Shown here one piece after another: positions 48,192-57,284 of a DNA stretch of 64,000 bases; the first letter of the stretch is position 1, and every line of letters starts with the position of its first letter. The DNA is from Enterococcus sp. HY326 (GTDB lineage Bacteria; Bacillota; Bacilli; Lactobacillales; Enterococcaceae), in assembly GCF_026157065.1 (NCBI RefSeq), contig NZ_JANLGQ010000004.1, positions 398,591 to 462,590 on the forward strand, given 5' to 3'. The notes under the pieces were generated by a model. The model searched no databases, was not told the DNA's origin, and was given only the letters and a program-made list of their open reading frames with translations. The position numbers and the translations under genes were made by a program.

Positions 48192-48344
48192 TTATTTTTT
48201 AGTTTTCTTTTCGTCTTCTTTTTCGTTTTTTGGTTTCAAAAAACGATCAATATCTTCTTTAGGCGCAACCTTTTTTTCAGGGTCAACTGCGAAATTTTCA
48301 AACAAAGTATCTAAATCGTCGGTTTTTTCAAATTTGAGTCCCAT
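48192..48344 (-). CDS. Small charged protein, 50 residues (SPJ_0845-like)
   Basis: A complete frame of 50 codons reads MGLKFEKTDDLDTLFENFAV, then DPEKKVAPKEDIDRFLKPKN, then EKEDEKKTKK. GGAGGTG lies 8 bases before the ATG. It is acidic and Lys-rich, with a predicted helix near residues 9–18 and a disordered tail. It resembles, from memory, the short SPJ_0845-type family of streptococci and enterococci, of unknown function. It converges on ysxC across a two-way terminator. Its strong ribosome site, clean stop and codon pattern support a real gene too short for usual cut-offs. Confidence 0.82.
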   Translation of the reverse strand: MGLKFEKTDDLDTLFENFAVDPEKKVAPKEDIDRFLKPKNEKEDEKKTKK

Positions 48345-48413
48345 TGTGAACACCTCCAGCTTCATGATTATTTTAGCATGATTACCGACAAAATAAAATA
48401 CTTGTGTTTGAGG

Positions 48414-48443
48414 TTGGCTGAATTGTAAATTATTCGTTATAAT
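48414..48443 (+). promoter_or_regulatory. Promoter of the 48505 gene
   Basis: TTGGCT (48414–48419) and TATAAT (48438–48443) are 18 bases apart. It lies in the gap divergent from the small gene. Confidence 0.75.
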
Positions 48444-48504
48444 AATTATAGATAGAAAAATGCGAAGGAAAGTGGATAAAAAAACAAAAAGGAGGCTTGG
48501 GAAT

Positions 48505-49836
48505 ATGCAAAAAGAAGAGCAGATTTATTTGGTCAATCAATTACGGATAACCGATCAGCAGGATTTTGCGGCGGTGGTCAACGACTGGGCCCTTCTCAGT
48601 CGCCTGTTGATTGAAGCGACTTTTATACAAATTGACTTCAAAGATATGATGGATTATCATCCGGATATTATCCGGGAGTTTTTTGCCGACGTGGCAGACA
48701 ATCAATATTTTACTTTAACTGTTGGTAATCCCAATAATGTTTTGATGCTGCAACGCTCGAAAGCCAACCTGCTGGAAAAAATTATTATTGATAAAGATAT
48801 TTATCAAAATCATCAACAGATGATTGATGATTATCAGGTGCGGAGCTTGGAAAAATGGGGTATTTATGGATATACCCGCTCCTATGATGAATATTTATAT
48901 AACAATACTGAAAATATCGAAAAGCGCAAACTCTTTGAGACAACCGAAGAAATTCAACAACTGCCGAAGATGTTAAATGACAAAGGGGTTACCCAAATTG
49001 ATACCAATCAATTAGCCGGCTGTGATTTATTTTATGACGGGCTCTGTTTAACGGCCTGCTGGCGCATGTTTTTTTCTAAATATTATTTTCGGATTATCCT
49101 AAAGCAAATCTTATTAGATATTCAGCAGGTGGAGGCGATTCAAGAGCATGCCAATGACCTGATTGAAATCACGCTTTTTAAAAAGTCTCTGAATTGGGAT
49201 TTGCCGGCTAATTTAAATTACCAACAGCTTTTTCGCGACCAGCTGGGGATTGATCAATTGGTTTGGACAAATGGGGTCGGGGTGTTGAAGGACCCGTTTA
49301 TCGAATACTCCTACTACAAGCACACGATTCAAACGGTGCAGTATCAGAATAACCGGCTGCAGCCAACAGAAAAAAAGCGGGCCACCCATTTTGTCACCCG
49401 TTATTATGATTTACTAAAGCAAACCTATAAAGAGCGGCGAGTCAGAGGACTCTTGAATTCACAGGCTTATTTTCCCCTGATGGATGAAATGAAGTCAACA
49501 ATGATGAATTATAAAATTTTGAACCCGTTACTGACGATGGATGAAGGGCTGGCGGCCTATGAATTTTATATCCGCAATTACTTGGAGATCAATGTCAAAG
49601 ACGAGAATTACCAAAACTATTTGGCAGTCTTAAAATTTTATATTCCCAATGAGGCGCTGCAGCATGTCCCGGTGGCTGAGCTGCGTCATCAGATGAAGGA
49701 CATTAAAATTGGCCGTGTCCGCAAAAACAAAGGGGACCTTAGAGTGGACTTAAAAAAAGGGACCAATCATTTGCGAGTGGTCTTTGCTAGCCAGCAAAAG
49801 TTGGAGGAACAAAAATCAAATAGAGCATTGTCATAG
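48505..49836 (+). CDS. Conserved hypothetical protein, 443 residues
   Basis: I do not recognise a family. The product is cytoplasmic: no signal peptide and no clear membrane helix. It is rich in Tyr, Asn, Gln and charged residues. Visible features are a hydrophobic patch with two Cys (GCDLFYDGLCLTACWRMFFS), a repeated mention of Y/F-rich segments, and a basic C-terminus (HQMKDIKIGRVRKNKGDLRV). The ATG at 48505 has AAAGGAGG 9 bases upstream; the in-frame extension does not. It lies 14 bases before a small membrane protein gene and the pair share one promoter and one terminator. Confidence 0.8.
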   Translation: MQKEEQIYLVNQLRITDQQDFAAVVNDWALLSRLLIEATFIQIDFKDMMDYHPDIIREFFADVADNQYFTLTVGNPNNVLMLQRSKANLLEKIIIDKDIYQNHQQMIDDYQVRSLEKWGIYGYTRSYDEYLYNNTENIEKRKLFETTEEIQQLPKMLNDKGVTQIDTNQLAGCDLFYDGLCLTACWRMFFSKYYFRIILKQILLDIQQVEAIQEHANDLIEITLFKKSLNWDLPANLNYQQLFRDQLGIDQLVWTNGVGVLKDPFIEYSYYKHTIQTVQYQNNRLQPTEKKRATHFVTRYYDLLKQTYKERRVRGLLNSQAYFPLMDEMKSTMMNYKILNPLLTMDEGLAAYEFYIRNYLEINVKDENYQNYLAVLKFYIPNEALQHVPVAELRHQMKDIKIGRVRKNKGDLRVDLKKGTNHLRVVFASQQKLEEQKSNRALS

Positions 49837-49850
49837 AAGGGTTTGATTCA

Positions 49851-50270
49851 ATGAAGGATTCCGTTGATTTAAAAACATATTACTTAATTATTATTCCGGC
49901 TGTCTTGGTGATTATTGTAGCTTTTTTGTCACCGGGCTTTGAGTATAAAGCGCAATTTGCATTCTTTATCGTGGGGGTCAGCTTAGTCAGTCTATTTGTT
50001 TTAAATTATTTTGAAGGAAAAGGGCGGAAAGAACAGCCCCAGCAACAGTCTTCTCCGGCTGATGAAACAGATGAAGCGAGCGGGAGTGCTGAAGAAGAGA
50101 TGACAGCTGCTGCTGAGTCAGCCGAAAAAATTTCAGAAGAGGCGGCGGCTGCAGACAAGGAGATTGCTGCTCAAGCTGATGAATCAGCAGAAGCGCAAAA
50201 TGAAAACGAGCAGCCGGAAGAAGCGACTCAAGTTTATTCAAATGAAGATACAAAATCTGAAACAAATTAA
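49851..50270 (+). CDS. Small membrane protein with acidic Ala/Glu tail
   Basis: The product has 139 residues. Two membrane helices (about residues 8–26 and 32–52) form a hairpin, so both ends should face the same side. The remaining 85 residues are a low-complexity Glu-, Ala- and Gln-rich tail (for example ETDEASGSAEEEMTAAAESA). GAAGGG precedes the ATG. It is the second gene of a pair with the 443-residue hypothetical. A scaffold or membrane anchor for that partner is possible but only inferred. Confidence 0.78.
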   Translation: MKDSVDLKTYYLIIIPAVLVIIVAFLSPGFEYKAQFAFFIVGVSLVSLFVLNYFEGKGRKEQPQQQSSPADETDEASGSAEEEMTAAAESAEKISEEAAAADKEIAAQADESAEAQNENEQPEEATQVYSNEDTKSETN

Positions 50271-50313
50271 AAAGAATCACCAACCTTGTTACAAAAGGCT
50301 GGTGATTCTTTTT
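50269..50313. terminator. Two-way terminator between the hypothetical pair and fruA
   Basis: AAAAAGAATCACCA (50269–50282) pairs perfectly with 50300–50313; inner CCTT/AAGG. Both directions end in T5. Confidence 0.95.
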
Positions 50314-50316
50314 AAC

Positions 50317-52257
50317 TTAAGCTAATTCTGTTGTTTCTACTTTGCTTTTTTTCAAGATTCCGAAGAGTACGCCAGAAATCGCCGCACCTAATGCGATGAA
50401 TAATAAGTAAAGTACTGGACGGTTTAATAACATCACAACGAAGATACCGCCGTGGGGAGCCATTAAACGAATACCAAATTCACCAACTAAAGCACCGGTG
50501 ATTGCTGAGCCGACAACAAAACTTGGAATAGCTCTCAATGGGTCAGCCGCTGCAAAAGGAATGGCGCCTTCGGTTACAAAGGACAAGCCCATCACGATAT
50601 TAGTTAAGCCTGAATCTCTTTCTTCTTTGGTAAATTTATTTTTAAATAAACGAGTTGCAATGAAAATTGCTAACGGCGGTACCATACCACCGGCCATTAC
50701 AGAAGCCATGACGACAGAGCCGCCTTCAGTTAGCGTAGTAGCCAAGGTAGCAGTCCCGAAAACATAAGCAGCTTTATTTACTGGACCACCTAAGTCAACC
50801 GCCATCATGCCGGCTAATAATGCGCCTAAAAGAAGGGCATTTGTTCCGTCAAGACTAGTTAGAAAATTATTTAAAGCAGTGTTAATGGCACTCATTGGTA
50901 CGTTGACCAAGAGCATTAAGAAACCAGTGATTAAAACACCAAAGACCGGATAGAATAAAATGGCTTTAATTCCCTCCAACGATTTTGGCAGACCGGCGAA
51001 AATTTTTCTCAGAGCAACAATCACGTAACCTGCGATGAAACCACCAACTAAAGCGCCTAAGAATCCAGCACCGCCGGCATTTGCTAAAGCACCAGCTGCA
51101 AAACCAGCAACCAAACCAGGACGATCGCTAATACTAGAAGCAATAAACCCAGCTAAAACTGGTAACATAAAGCCAAAGGCAGCACTACCGATTTGGTTGA
51201 ACCAGCTAGCTACTTCATTATAATTTCCCAGACTAGCCAGTTGATCTGTTGGCACGCCGATAAATTGGTCAATCATAAAGGAGAGGGCAATCGCAATCCC
51301 GCCGCCGATAACAAATGGCAACATGTGAGAGACACCGTTCATTAAATCTTTGTAAATTCTTTGACCGATTGAACCATCGGCAGAAGCTTCATCACTTTTT
51401 GCTGCGCTGCCATCACCATGGAAAACAGGAGCATCGCCACTTAAAGCGATATTGATTAATTCTTCTGTTTTACGAATTCCATCGCTTACAGGACGATTGA
51501 CTAATTCTTTGCCGCTGAAACGATTCATTTCAACTTTTTTATCGGCCGCTACGATAACGGCATCTGCTCGGGCAATATCGTCAGCGGTCAATTTATTTTT
51601 AATACCTTCTGAGCCGTTTGTTTCAACTTTAATCTCAACGCCCATTTCCTTAGCTTTTTTCTTTAAAGCATCTTCTGCCATATATGTGTGGGCAATCCCT
51701 GTTGGGCAGGCAGTTACTGCTACAATATATCGACGATTGAAGTCTTTTAGCTCTTCTTTGTTGGCAGCTTCTGCTTGTTCCGCTTTTTCTTCCGCTTCTT
51801 TAGCATCTTCAGCTGCTTGGAAAAGATTTTGGACATCATCAGGCGTTTGAGCTGTTTTTAATTTTGCGACGAAATCTGGGTCAATTAGCAAGCGAGACAA
51901 AGCAGCCAAGGCTTGTAAATGCGTATCGTTGGCGCCTTCTGGAGCAGCAATCATAAAGAATAAATAAGTTGGCTGACCATCTAGCGCTTCGTAATCGACA
52001 CCTTTATTGCTTTTCGCAAATAAAACAGTTGCTTCTTTGACTGCTTTATTTTTGGCATGAGGCATCGCAATGCCGTCTCCAAGGCCAGTGGAAGTCTGAG
52101 CTTCCCGTGCTAAAATACCTTCTTTATAGGTATCGATATCCGAAATACGGCCAGCTGCATACATCTTGTCTACCATTTCATCAATGGCACCTTTTTTATC
52201 GGTAGCTTGTAAATCCATAATCATTGCATCTTTGATTAACAAGTCTTTGATATTCAT
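50317..52257 (-). CDS. fruA: PTS fructose-specific enzyme IIABC
   Basis: Phosphorylates fructose to fructose-1-P during uptake. Domain order is A–B–C in one chain of 646 residues. EIIA (1–150) has the phosphorylated His in GIAMPHAKN; EIIB (about 170–270) has the Cys in VTACPTGIAHTYMAEDALKK; EIIC (about 300–640) has eight to ten helices. AGGGGG precedes the ATG. It is last in fruR-fruK-fruA, 12 bases after fruK. Confidence 0.96.
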   Translation of the reverse strand: MNIKDLLIKDAMIMDLQATDKKGAIDEMVDKMYAAGRISDIDTYKEGILAREAQTSTGLGDGIAMPHAKNKAVKEATVLFAKSNKGVDYEALDGQPTYLFFMIAAPEGANDTHLQALAALSRLLIDPDFVAKLKTAQTPDDVQNLFQAAEDAKEAEEKAEQAEAANKEELKDFNRRYIVAVTACPTGIAHTYMAEDALKKKAKEMGVEIKVETNGSEGIKNKLTADDIARADAVIVAADKKVEMNRFSGKELVNRPVSDGIRKTEELINIALSGDAPVFHGDGSAAKSDEASADGSIGQRIYKDLMNGVSHMLPFVIGGGIAIALSFMIDQFIGVPTDQLASLGNYNEVASWFNQIGSAAFGFMLPVLAGFIASSISDRPGLVAGFAAGALANAGGAGFLGALVGGFIAGYVIVALRKIFAGLPKSLEGIKAILFYPVFGVLITGFLMLLVNVPMSAINTALNNFLTSLDGTNALLLGALLAGMMAVDLGGPVNKAAYVFGTATLATTLTEGGSVVMASVMAGGMVPPLAIFIATRLFKNKFTKEERDSGLTNIVMGLSFVTEGAIPFAAADPLRAIPSFVVGSAITGALVGEFGIRLMAPHGGIFVVMLLNRPVLYLLFIALGAAISGVLFGILKKSKVETTELA

Positions 52258-52269
52258 AAAAAAATCCCC

Positions 52270-53187
52270 CTATTTTTCCACTTCTATAATTTTTACTTCC
52301 GGTAGCAACAATTCAATAAATTCTTGAGAGGCCAAGTCGTCAGAGAAGGCCGTGGCACTGCCACAAGCCACGCCCCAACGGAAGGCTTCTACAGCATCTT
52401 GAGTTTTGGCAAAGGTTCCAACAAAGCCGGCAATCATTGAGTCACCAGCACCAACAGAGTTTTTTAATGGCCGTTTTAAAACATTTGATTGATAGACCTT
52501 GTCGCCACTAAAGAGCAAAGCGCCATCGCCGGCCATTGAGATAATTACATTTTTGGCTCCAGCTGCTAGCAATTTTTTTCCGTAAGGTAAAATTGCGGCA
52601 ACAGAATCAAAGCTAGTATGATAAAGTTCAGCAAGCTCGTGATTATTTGGCTTCACCAACAAAGGTTGATGAGCTAAGGCATCTAGTAAATCTTCTCCTG
52701 TCGTATCAATCACAAATTCAGCTTCCTTATCATTAATAATTTGAATCAACTCTTGATAGAAGCCTTTGCGCAGGCTGGCAGGAGCACTGCCGGAAAGAAT
52801 CACAACATCATTTTTTTCAACTTGGCTTAAGGCTTGTTTTAGTTCTTGAATTTCTTCATTAGTTAAAGCTGGCCCCGCTCCGTTAATTTCAGTTTCCGAA
52901 TCTGATTTCAATTTAATATTAATCCGGGTGTCATCAGCAATCTTTGTAAATTGGCTGGTGATGCCTTCTTCCTTAAGCCAGTCATTGATAAAGCCGCCAG
53001 TGAACCCACCGAGAAAGCCAAGCGCAGTAGAATGACTGTCAATGCGTTTTAAAATTCTTGAAACATTAATTCCCTTGCCGCCAGGTAGTTTGAAATCTTG
53101 AGAAATCCGATTTAAATCCCCTAATTTCAATTGATTCACATGGACAATGTAATCAATCGAAGGATTTAGCGTTACCGTATAAATCAT
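52270..53187 (-). CDS. fruK: 1-phosphofructokinase
   Basis: PfkB-family sugar kinase with 305 residues. GGKGINVSRILKRID is the N-terminal signature (substrate-side GGKG). VGAGDSMIAGFVGTF is the C-terminal signature with the catalytic Asp and anion-hole GAGD. It converts fructose-1-P to fructose-1,6-bisphosphate. It overlaps the fruR stop by 4 bases, with AAGGAGG inside fruR, indicating coupled translation. Confidence 0.96.
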   Translation of the reverse strand: MIYTVTLNPSIDYIVHVNQLKLGDLNRISQDFKLPGGKGINVSRILKRIDSHSTALGFLGGFTGGFINDWLKEEGITSQFTKIADDTRINIKLKSDSETEINGAGPALTNEEIQELKQALSQVEKNDVVILSGSAPASLRKGFYQELIQIINDKEAEFVIDTTGEDLLDALAHQPLLVKPNNHELAELYHTSFDSVAAILPYGKKLLAAGAKNVIISMAGDGALLFSGDKVYQSNVLKRPLKNSVGAGDSMIAGFVGTFAKTQDAVEAFRWGVACGSATAFSDDLASQEFIELLLPEVKIIEVEK

Positions 53188-53936
53188 TTTGTTGCCTCCT
53201 TGATGGTAGTCAGCTGTTTTAATGCTGGTAAATATTCAGCAGGGCAGTAGTTGGTTAGGATAGTGGCACTGCTGACGTCCGCCACTTTAAAGAAGGACGT
53301 TTTATTAAATTTGGAATCGTCTGCCAGTACGAAAACTTTTTCCGCTTGCGCCATCGCCATCTGCTTTAATGCGCCTTCTTCTGGGTCAGGTGTGGTCAAC
53401 CCAAATGTTTCATGAATACCATTTATTCCCATAAATGCACAGTTGAAACGCATTTGCTGCAGCTGAGCCATCGCAAAATTTCCCAAAACCGCATTGGTGG
53501 TCAGTTTAATACTGCCACCGAGAATAATCGTTTCAATATTTAAATCCACAAGCTCATTTGCATGTCGGACTGAATTTGTCACTACGACAATTCGCTTGCC
53601 TTTTAGATAGGGAATAAATTCTAGCGTGGTGGAGCCAGCATCCAAGTAAATAATGTCATCTTCATGGATTTCCGCAAGAGCCATTTGAACGATTACTTGT
53701 TTCTCGTGAAGGTTCTTGAATGTTTTTTCATTCAGATTTGGTTCTAAGCCCAAGGGTTCAATTATTTTCGCACCGCCGTGAATTCTGGTTAATAGACCAG
53801 CGTCTTCTAATTCCTGCAAATCTCGGCGAATAGTTGATTCAGAAGCGCTTAATTGATCCATTAAGTCCTGTGATTTGATTAGTTGCTGACGGTCTAATGC
53901 TTCGAGAATTTTTTGTCGACGTTCATCTGTAAGCAT
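53184..53936 (-). CDS. fruR: DeoR-family repressor of the fructose operon
   Basis: The N-terminus MLTDERRQKILEALDRQQLI carries the DeoR-type winged helix with SASESTIRRDLQELEDAGLL as the recognition helix. The C-terminal sugar-phosphate-binding domain contains DAGSTTLEF. The length of 250 residues is typical. The frame extends 33 bases upstream, but GAGAGGG favours the ATG at 53936. It is first in fruRKA and presumably responds to fructose-1-P. Three tandem 10-bp repeats lie before its promoter. Confidence 0.94.
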   Translation of the reverse strand: MLTDERRQKILEALDRQQLIKSQDLMDQLSASESTIRRDLQELEDAGLLTRIHGGAKIIEPLGLEPNLNEKTFKNLHEKQVIVQMALAEIHEDDIIYLDAGSTTLEFIPYLKGKRIVVVTNSVRHANELVDLNIETIILGGSIKLTTNAVLGNFAMAQLQQMRFNCAFMGINGIHETFGLTTPDPEEGALKQMAMAQAEKVFVLADDSKFNKTSFFKVADVSSATILTNYCPAEYLPALKQLTTIKEATK

Positions 53937-53959
53937 TTTCATCCCTCTCTTCAACATGT

Positions 53960-53988
53960 AGTGTAACACAATCTTTTTTACAGTTCAA
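53960..53988 (-). promoter_or_regulatory. Promoter of fruR-fruK-fruA
   Basis: On the minus strand TTGAAC (53988–53983) and TACACT (53965–53960) are 17 bases apart. Confidence 0.85.
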
Positions 53989-53989
53989 T

Positions 53990-54016
53990 CAAAAACCGTC
54001 ACAAACGACCAAAAAC
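53990..54016 (-). promoter_or_regulatory. Three tandem 10-bp repeats (FruR operator)
   Basis: On the minus strand GTTTTTG, GTTTGTG and GTTTTTG occur at 54016–54010, 54006–54000 and 53996–53990, exactly 10 bases apart. They abut the −35 box. Direct repeats at one-turn spacing on one DNA face fit a DeoR-type repressor operator. Confidence 0.7.
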
Positions 54017-54101
54017 ATTCAAATTGTTTTCTTGAAAAATTTTTACTAATTGGACAACTTGTTTTAAAATGAATGAAAGCAGTCTCAAGGAGGTTTTAAA
54101 A

Positions 54102-54650
54102 ATGATTGAGTTTCAGACGAAGAGGTTAATCATTAGAGATCATCAATCAGAAGATTTAGCTTCCCATCATCAGTTATTTAGTAACCCACAGGTGATGTAT
54201 TATTTACCGGAACTACAAACATTTTCTTTCGCTGAATCACAAGCAAATTTGCAGTGGGCCATCGAAGAGAGTAAAAAAGAGAATCGAGAAAATTATTTCT
54301 TTGGTATCTTTAGCCATTCAAAAGAGCGAATTGGGGAGATTGGCTACAGTTTGATAACAGATACCCCGTTGGGAAAACATGTTGAGGTAGGCTATTTTTT
54401 ACAAAAAGAGTTTGAGGGCTTCGGCTATATGACGGAGGCCTTCAAGGAAGTTTTACGTTTTGCTTTTTTTGAAAATGATGTTTATCGAATTTTTTGCGGT
54501 TGTTTAAAGGAGAATATCGCTTCTGAAAAAGTCATGCAAAAATGCGGGCTAATAAAAGAAGGAGACTTTAAAAAGTTTCAATGGCATCAAGGAGCCTTTA
54601 AAGATCGTTTGCAATATCGTTTATTAAAAGAGGAGTTTCTAAAACTTTAA
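54102..54650 (+). CDS. GNAT-family N-acetyltransferase (RimJ/RimL type)
   Basis: The product has 182 residues. MIEFQTKRLIIRDHQSEDLA is the typical start of RimJ/RimL-like acetyltransferases. HVEVGYFLQKEFEGFGYMTE contains the core strand and a variant acyl-CoA loop (Q/KEFEGFGYM), and VYRIFCGCLKENIASEKVMQ the final signature. The frame starts at 54069, but AAGGAGG lies 8 bases before the ATG at 54102. It is divergent from fruR. The acetyl acceptor could be a protein N-terminus or small molecule; unknown. Confidence 0.92.
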   Translation: MIEFQTKRLIIRDHQSEDLASHHQLFSNPQVMYYLPELQTFSFAESQANLQWAIEESKKENRENYFFGIFSHSKERIGEIGYSLITDTPLGKHVEVGYFLQKEFEGFGYMTEAFKEVLRFAFFENDVYRIFCGCLKENIASEKVMQKCGLIKEGDFKKFQWHQGAFKDRLQYRLLKEEFLKL

Positions 54651-54750
54651 AATCAAAGTTTTCTGAAGGTAAAGAGTAGAATAAATATATCGAAAATTTT
54701 CATAGTAATTCTTTCATACTTTAAAAACGGAAATAAAAAGGAGCAGGCTT

Positions 54751-56229
54751 ATGACAAATCCAACAATTTTACAAGGTTTTGAATGGTATTTACCGGCTGA
54801 CAGTACCCATTGGAAAACTATCAGTCAAAAAGCAGATGAGCTAAAAAGATTCGGATTCTCTGGTGTCTGGCTACCACCGGCTTATAAAGCGGCGCAAGGA
54901 GTCAATGATGTTGGCTATGGTACCTACGACCTTTATGACTTAGGGGAGTTTAACCAAAAAGATACAGTGCCGACAAAATATGGGACAAAAGAAGAATATC
55001 TGCAGGCGATAAGAGATTTACACGCCCAAGAAATTGAAGTGTATGCTGATATTGTTGTCGATCATTTTATGGGAGCCGACGAAGAAGAAACCGTGTCTGC
55101 TGTCAAATACAGCGGAGACAACCGCAATCAACCCATTAGTGACGAACAGGAAATTTCTGCTTGGACTAAATTCACTTTTCCTGGACGGGGTGGTACGTAC
55201 AACGATTACGTGTGGACTTGGCAAAATTTTTCTGGTGTCGATTATGATGCACGACGCCATGATCATGCCATTTTTAATTTTGCTGATAAGGGCTGGGATC
55301 CCGAAGTCGACGATGAAAACGGCAATTACGATTATTTGATGGGCTGTAATTTAGATATGGAAAATCAAGAGACCGTTGAGCAGCTTGACAAGTGGGGCAA
55401 ATGGTATCAAGAAACAACGGATGTCGATGGCTTTCGTTTAGACGCCGTCAAACATATTCAATTTGATTATTTTGTCGATTGGCTCTTGCACCGCCAGGAA
55501 GAAAAACAGGCGGATATGTTTGTGGTTGGTGAATATTGGAGTGATGAGTTAGATAAATTAGTCGATTACATTGACTCTTCAGGAAATTTAATCAATCTCT
55601 TCGATGTGCCGCTGCATTTTAATTTGCAGCAGGCTTCTAATTCAATGGGAGCTTATGATATGCGGGATATTTTTAAAGGCACGTTGGCAGAAGAAAGAGG
55701 CGATTGGGCAGTTACATTTGTCGACAATCACGATACCCAAAAAGGTCAAAGTCTTGAATCATGGGTCGAAGGCTGGTTTAAAGCCCAAGCCTATGCGTTA
55801 ATTTTATTGCGGGAAGCCGGCACACCAGTTGTTTTCTGGGGAGACTTATATGGAATTCCTTCACAAAATGTTGATCCAGTTGGTGAAGATTTAACCGCTC
55901 TTTTAAAAATCAGAGAACAATTGGCCCACGGTAGTCAAGTGGATTATTTTAATGGTCCTGATGTTGTCGGCTGGGTTAGAACCGGTGATTACGAGCACGA
56001 AAATTCCGGTTTGGCGGTAGTATTAACGAATCACACTGGCGGCGAATTAGAGATGACAGTCAGTGCCACCCATGGAGAAAAAGTGTTTGTAGACCTTTTG
56101 AAAAATAATCAGGCTAAAATCCAATTAGATGATAACGGTAAAGGTACATTCCCAGTAAATGACGGCAGCATTTCCGTCTATGTAAACGAAGAGGTTGCTG
56201 AAAAAATCTGGGCTATGTTGGAAAACTAA
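54751..56229 (+). CDS. Cytoplasmic alpha-amylase (GH13_5-like)
   Basis: GH13 glycosidase of 492 residues without a signal peptide, so intracellular. Catalytic regions are visible. Region I is ADIVVDHFMG. Region II is DGFRLDAVKHI (nucleophile Asp). Region III is FVVGEYWSD (acid/base Glu). Region IV is FVDNHDTQKG (transition-state Asp). The N-terminus TNPTILQGFEWYLPADSTHW matches Bacillus/E. coli AmyA-type enzymes. A C-terminal beta domain follows. AAAAGGAG precedes the ATG. It likely degrades maltodextrins or stored glucan inside the cell. No cre site was evident. Confidence 0.95.
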   Translation: MTNPTILQGFEWYLPADSTHWKTISQKADELKRFGFSGVWLPPAYKAAQGVNDVGYGTYDLYDLGEFNQKDTVPTKYGTKEEYLQAIRDLHAQEIEVYADIVVDHFMGADEEETVSAVKYSGDNRNQPISDEQEISAWTKFTFPGRGGTYNDYVWTWQNFSGVDYDARRHDHAIFNFADKGWDPEVDDENGNYDYLMGCNLDMENQETVEQLDKWGKWYQETTDVDGFRLDAVKHIQFDYFVDWLLHRQEEKQADMFVVGEYWSDELDKLVDYIDSSGNLINLFDVPLHFNLQQASNSMGAYDMRDIFKGTLAEERGDWAVTFVDNHDTQKGQSLESWVEGWFKAQAYALILLREAGTPVVFWGDLYGIPSQNVDPVGEDLTALLKIREQLAHGSQVDYFNGPDVVGWVRTGDYEHENSGLAVVLTNHTGGELEMTVSATHGEKVFVDLLKNNQAKIQLDDNGKGTFPVNDGSISVYVNEEVAEKIWAMLEN

Positions 56230-56296
56230 GTAACTTTCCAACAAGCAACGGGTAAAAATATTTTCCGCTGATTTACTGAAACCTAATTTTAGTCAG

Positions 56297-56349
56297 AAAA
56301 AAAAGATTCCAATTCAGTTGCTTTTTAAACTGAACTGGAATCTTTTTTT
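56297..56349. terminator. Two-way terminator between amylase and Rgg genes
   Basis: AAAAAAAGATTCCA pairs with TGGAATCTTTTTTT (56298–56311 with 56336–56349), with an inner TTCAGTT/AACTGAA stem. Confidence 0.95.
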
Positions 56350-56393
56350 ACGGGAAGAAAGGCGAGTTTCAAAACTTTATTTAAACAGAAAAA

Positions 56394-57269
56394 TTATTGG
56401 CGATTATTGTTTAAAATCAGGTCAATATATCTTTCGGTGCCTTGGGCATACTGCTCATAGCCCATATGATGACGAAAAAAATGCACCATTTCTCGGCATA
56501 TTTTTTCCCCTTCAGAATTATTTTCAAGGGCCAAAACCAGGCCGTTAATAATCCGATTCATTGTCGAGTGACTAAGGTTTTGCATAATTTTTTCTGGCTG
56601 CTGGTAGCGTTCGTAGGTAGCGATGATATCTTTTGCTTGCTCAATCTCTTGATCTAAAAGGGCATGGAGACAAATATGTAGATAAAAATCTTGACTGTAG
56701 CGTCTAGTTGTCAAAGCTTTAATTTTTTTCTTCGCCGACTGCTGCCATAAAAAAGAGCGCACTTCCTTCGACATGGAGTGGCAGCTGTAGGTTGCCAAAA
56801 GAAACTCAAATTCTCCCCAGGTTTCGACACTTTCCAAATATTGCCAGAGGGGTGTCATATCGAAGTCGAAATGTTTATGAAACAAACGATTACCATAATC
56901 CATCAAAATTAAGGCAATAAAATGATTGGCTTCTTTGCGGGCGTCCCCTAAAATTCCAGCAGCGCTTTGGGTTTGTGCAAGCCACTTGCGCCAGCTTTCT
57001 TCGTCTTTTTTAATAATGATTTCATCGATAATTTCTTCTAGGCGACGAACTGAGACAAGCTGAGTTGTTTCATTATACTCAAACATGAATTCTTCCACAG
57101 AAACATTGATTCGTTGTAAAAGTGCAAAGAGTTTTGTAATCGTGATATCATTTTGATCCTTTTCAAAGCGTCTTAAAAACTGCGGACTGACAATCTCAGC
57201 GGCAGTCTGATTTAACGGATAGCCTTTTTGCAGGCGGAATTTTCGAAAGAGAGCTCCAAATTGATTCAT
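56394..57269 (-). CDS. Rgg/MutR-type transcriptional regulator
   Basis: The product has 291 residues. The XRE-type helix-turn-helix is at the start (GALFRKFRLQKGYPLNQTAA, then FLRRFEKDQNDITITKLFAL). The rest is a helical TPR-like repeat domain, the peptide-binding part in Rgg proteins. Rgg regulators of streptococci often respond to short hydrophobic peptides, but I found no such peptide gene next to it. AGGAGG lies 6 bases before the ATG. It follows the sensor-kinase gene on the same strand with a 10-bp hairpin in between. Targets unknown. Confidence 0.87.
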   Translation of the reverse strand: MNQFGALFRKFRLQKGYPLNQTAAEIVSPQFLRRFEKDQNDITITKLFALLQRINVSVEEFMFEYNETTQLVSVRRLEEIIDEIIIKKDEESWRKWLAQTQSAAGILGDARKEANHFIALILMDYGNRLFHKHFDFDMTPLWQYLESVETWGEFEFLLATYSCHSMSKEVRSFLWQQSAKKKIKALTTRRYSQDFYLHICLHALLDQEIEQAKDIIATYERYQQPEKIMQNLSHSTMNRIINGLVLALENNSEGEKICREMVHFFRHHMGYEQYAQGTERYIDLILNNNRQ

Positions 57270-57284
57270 ATTATCCTCCTAAGC

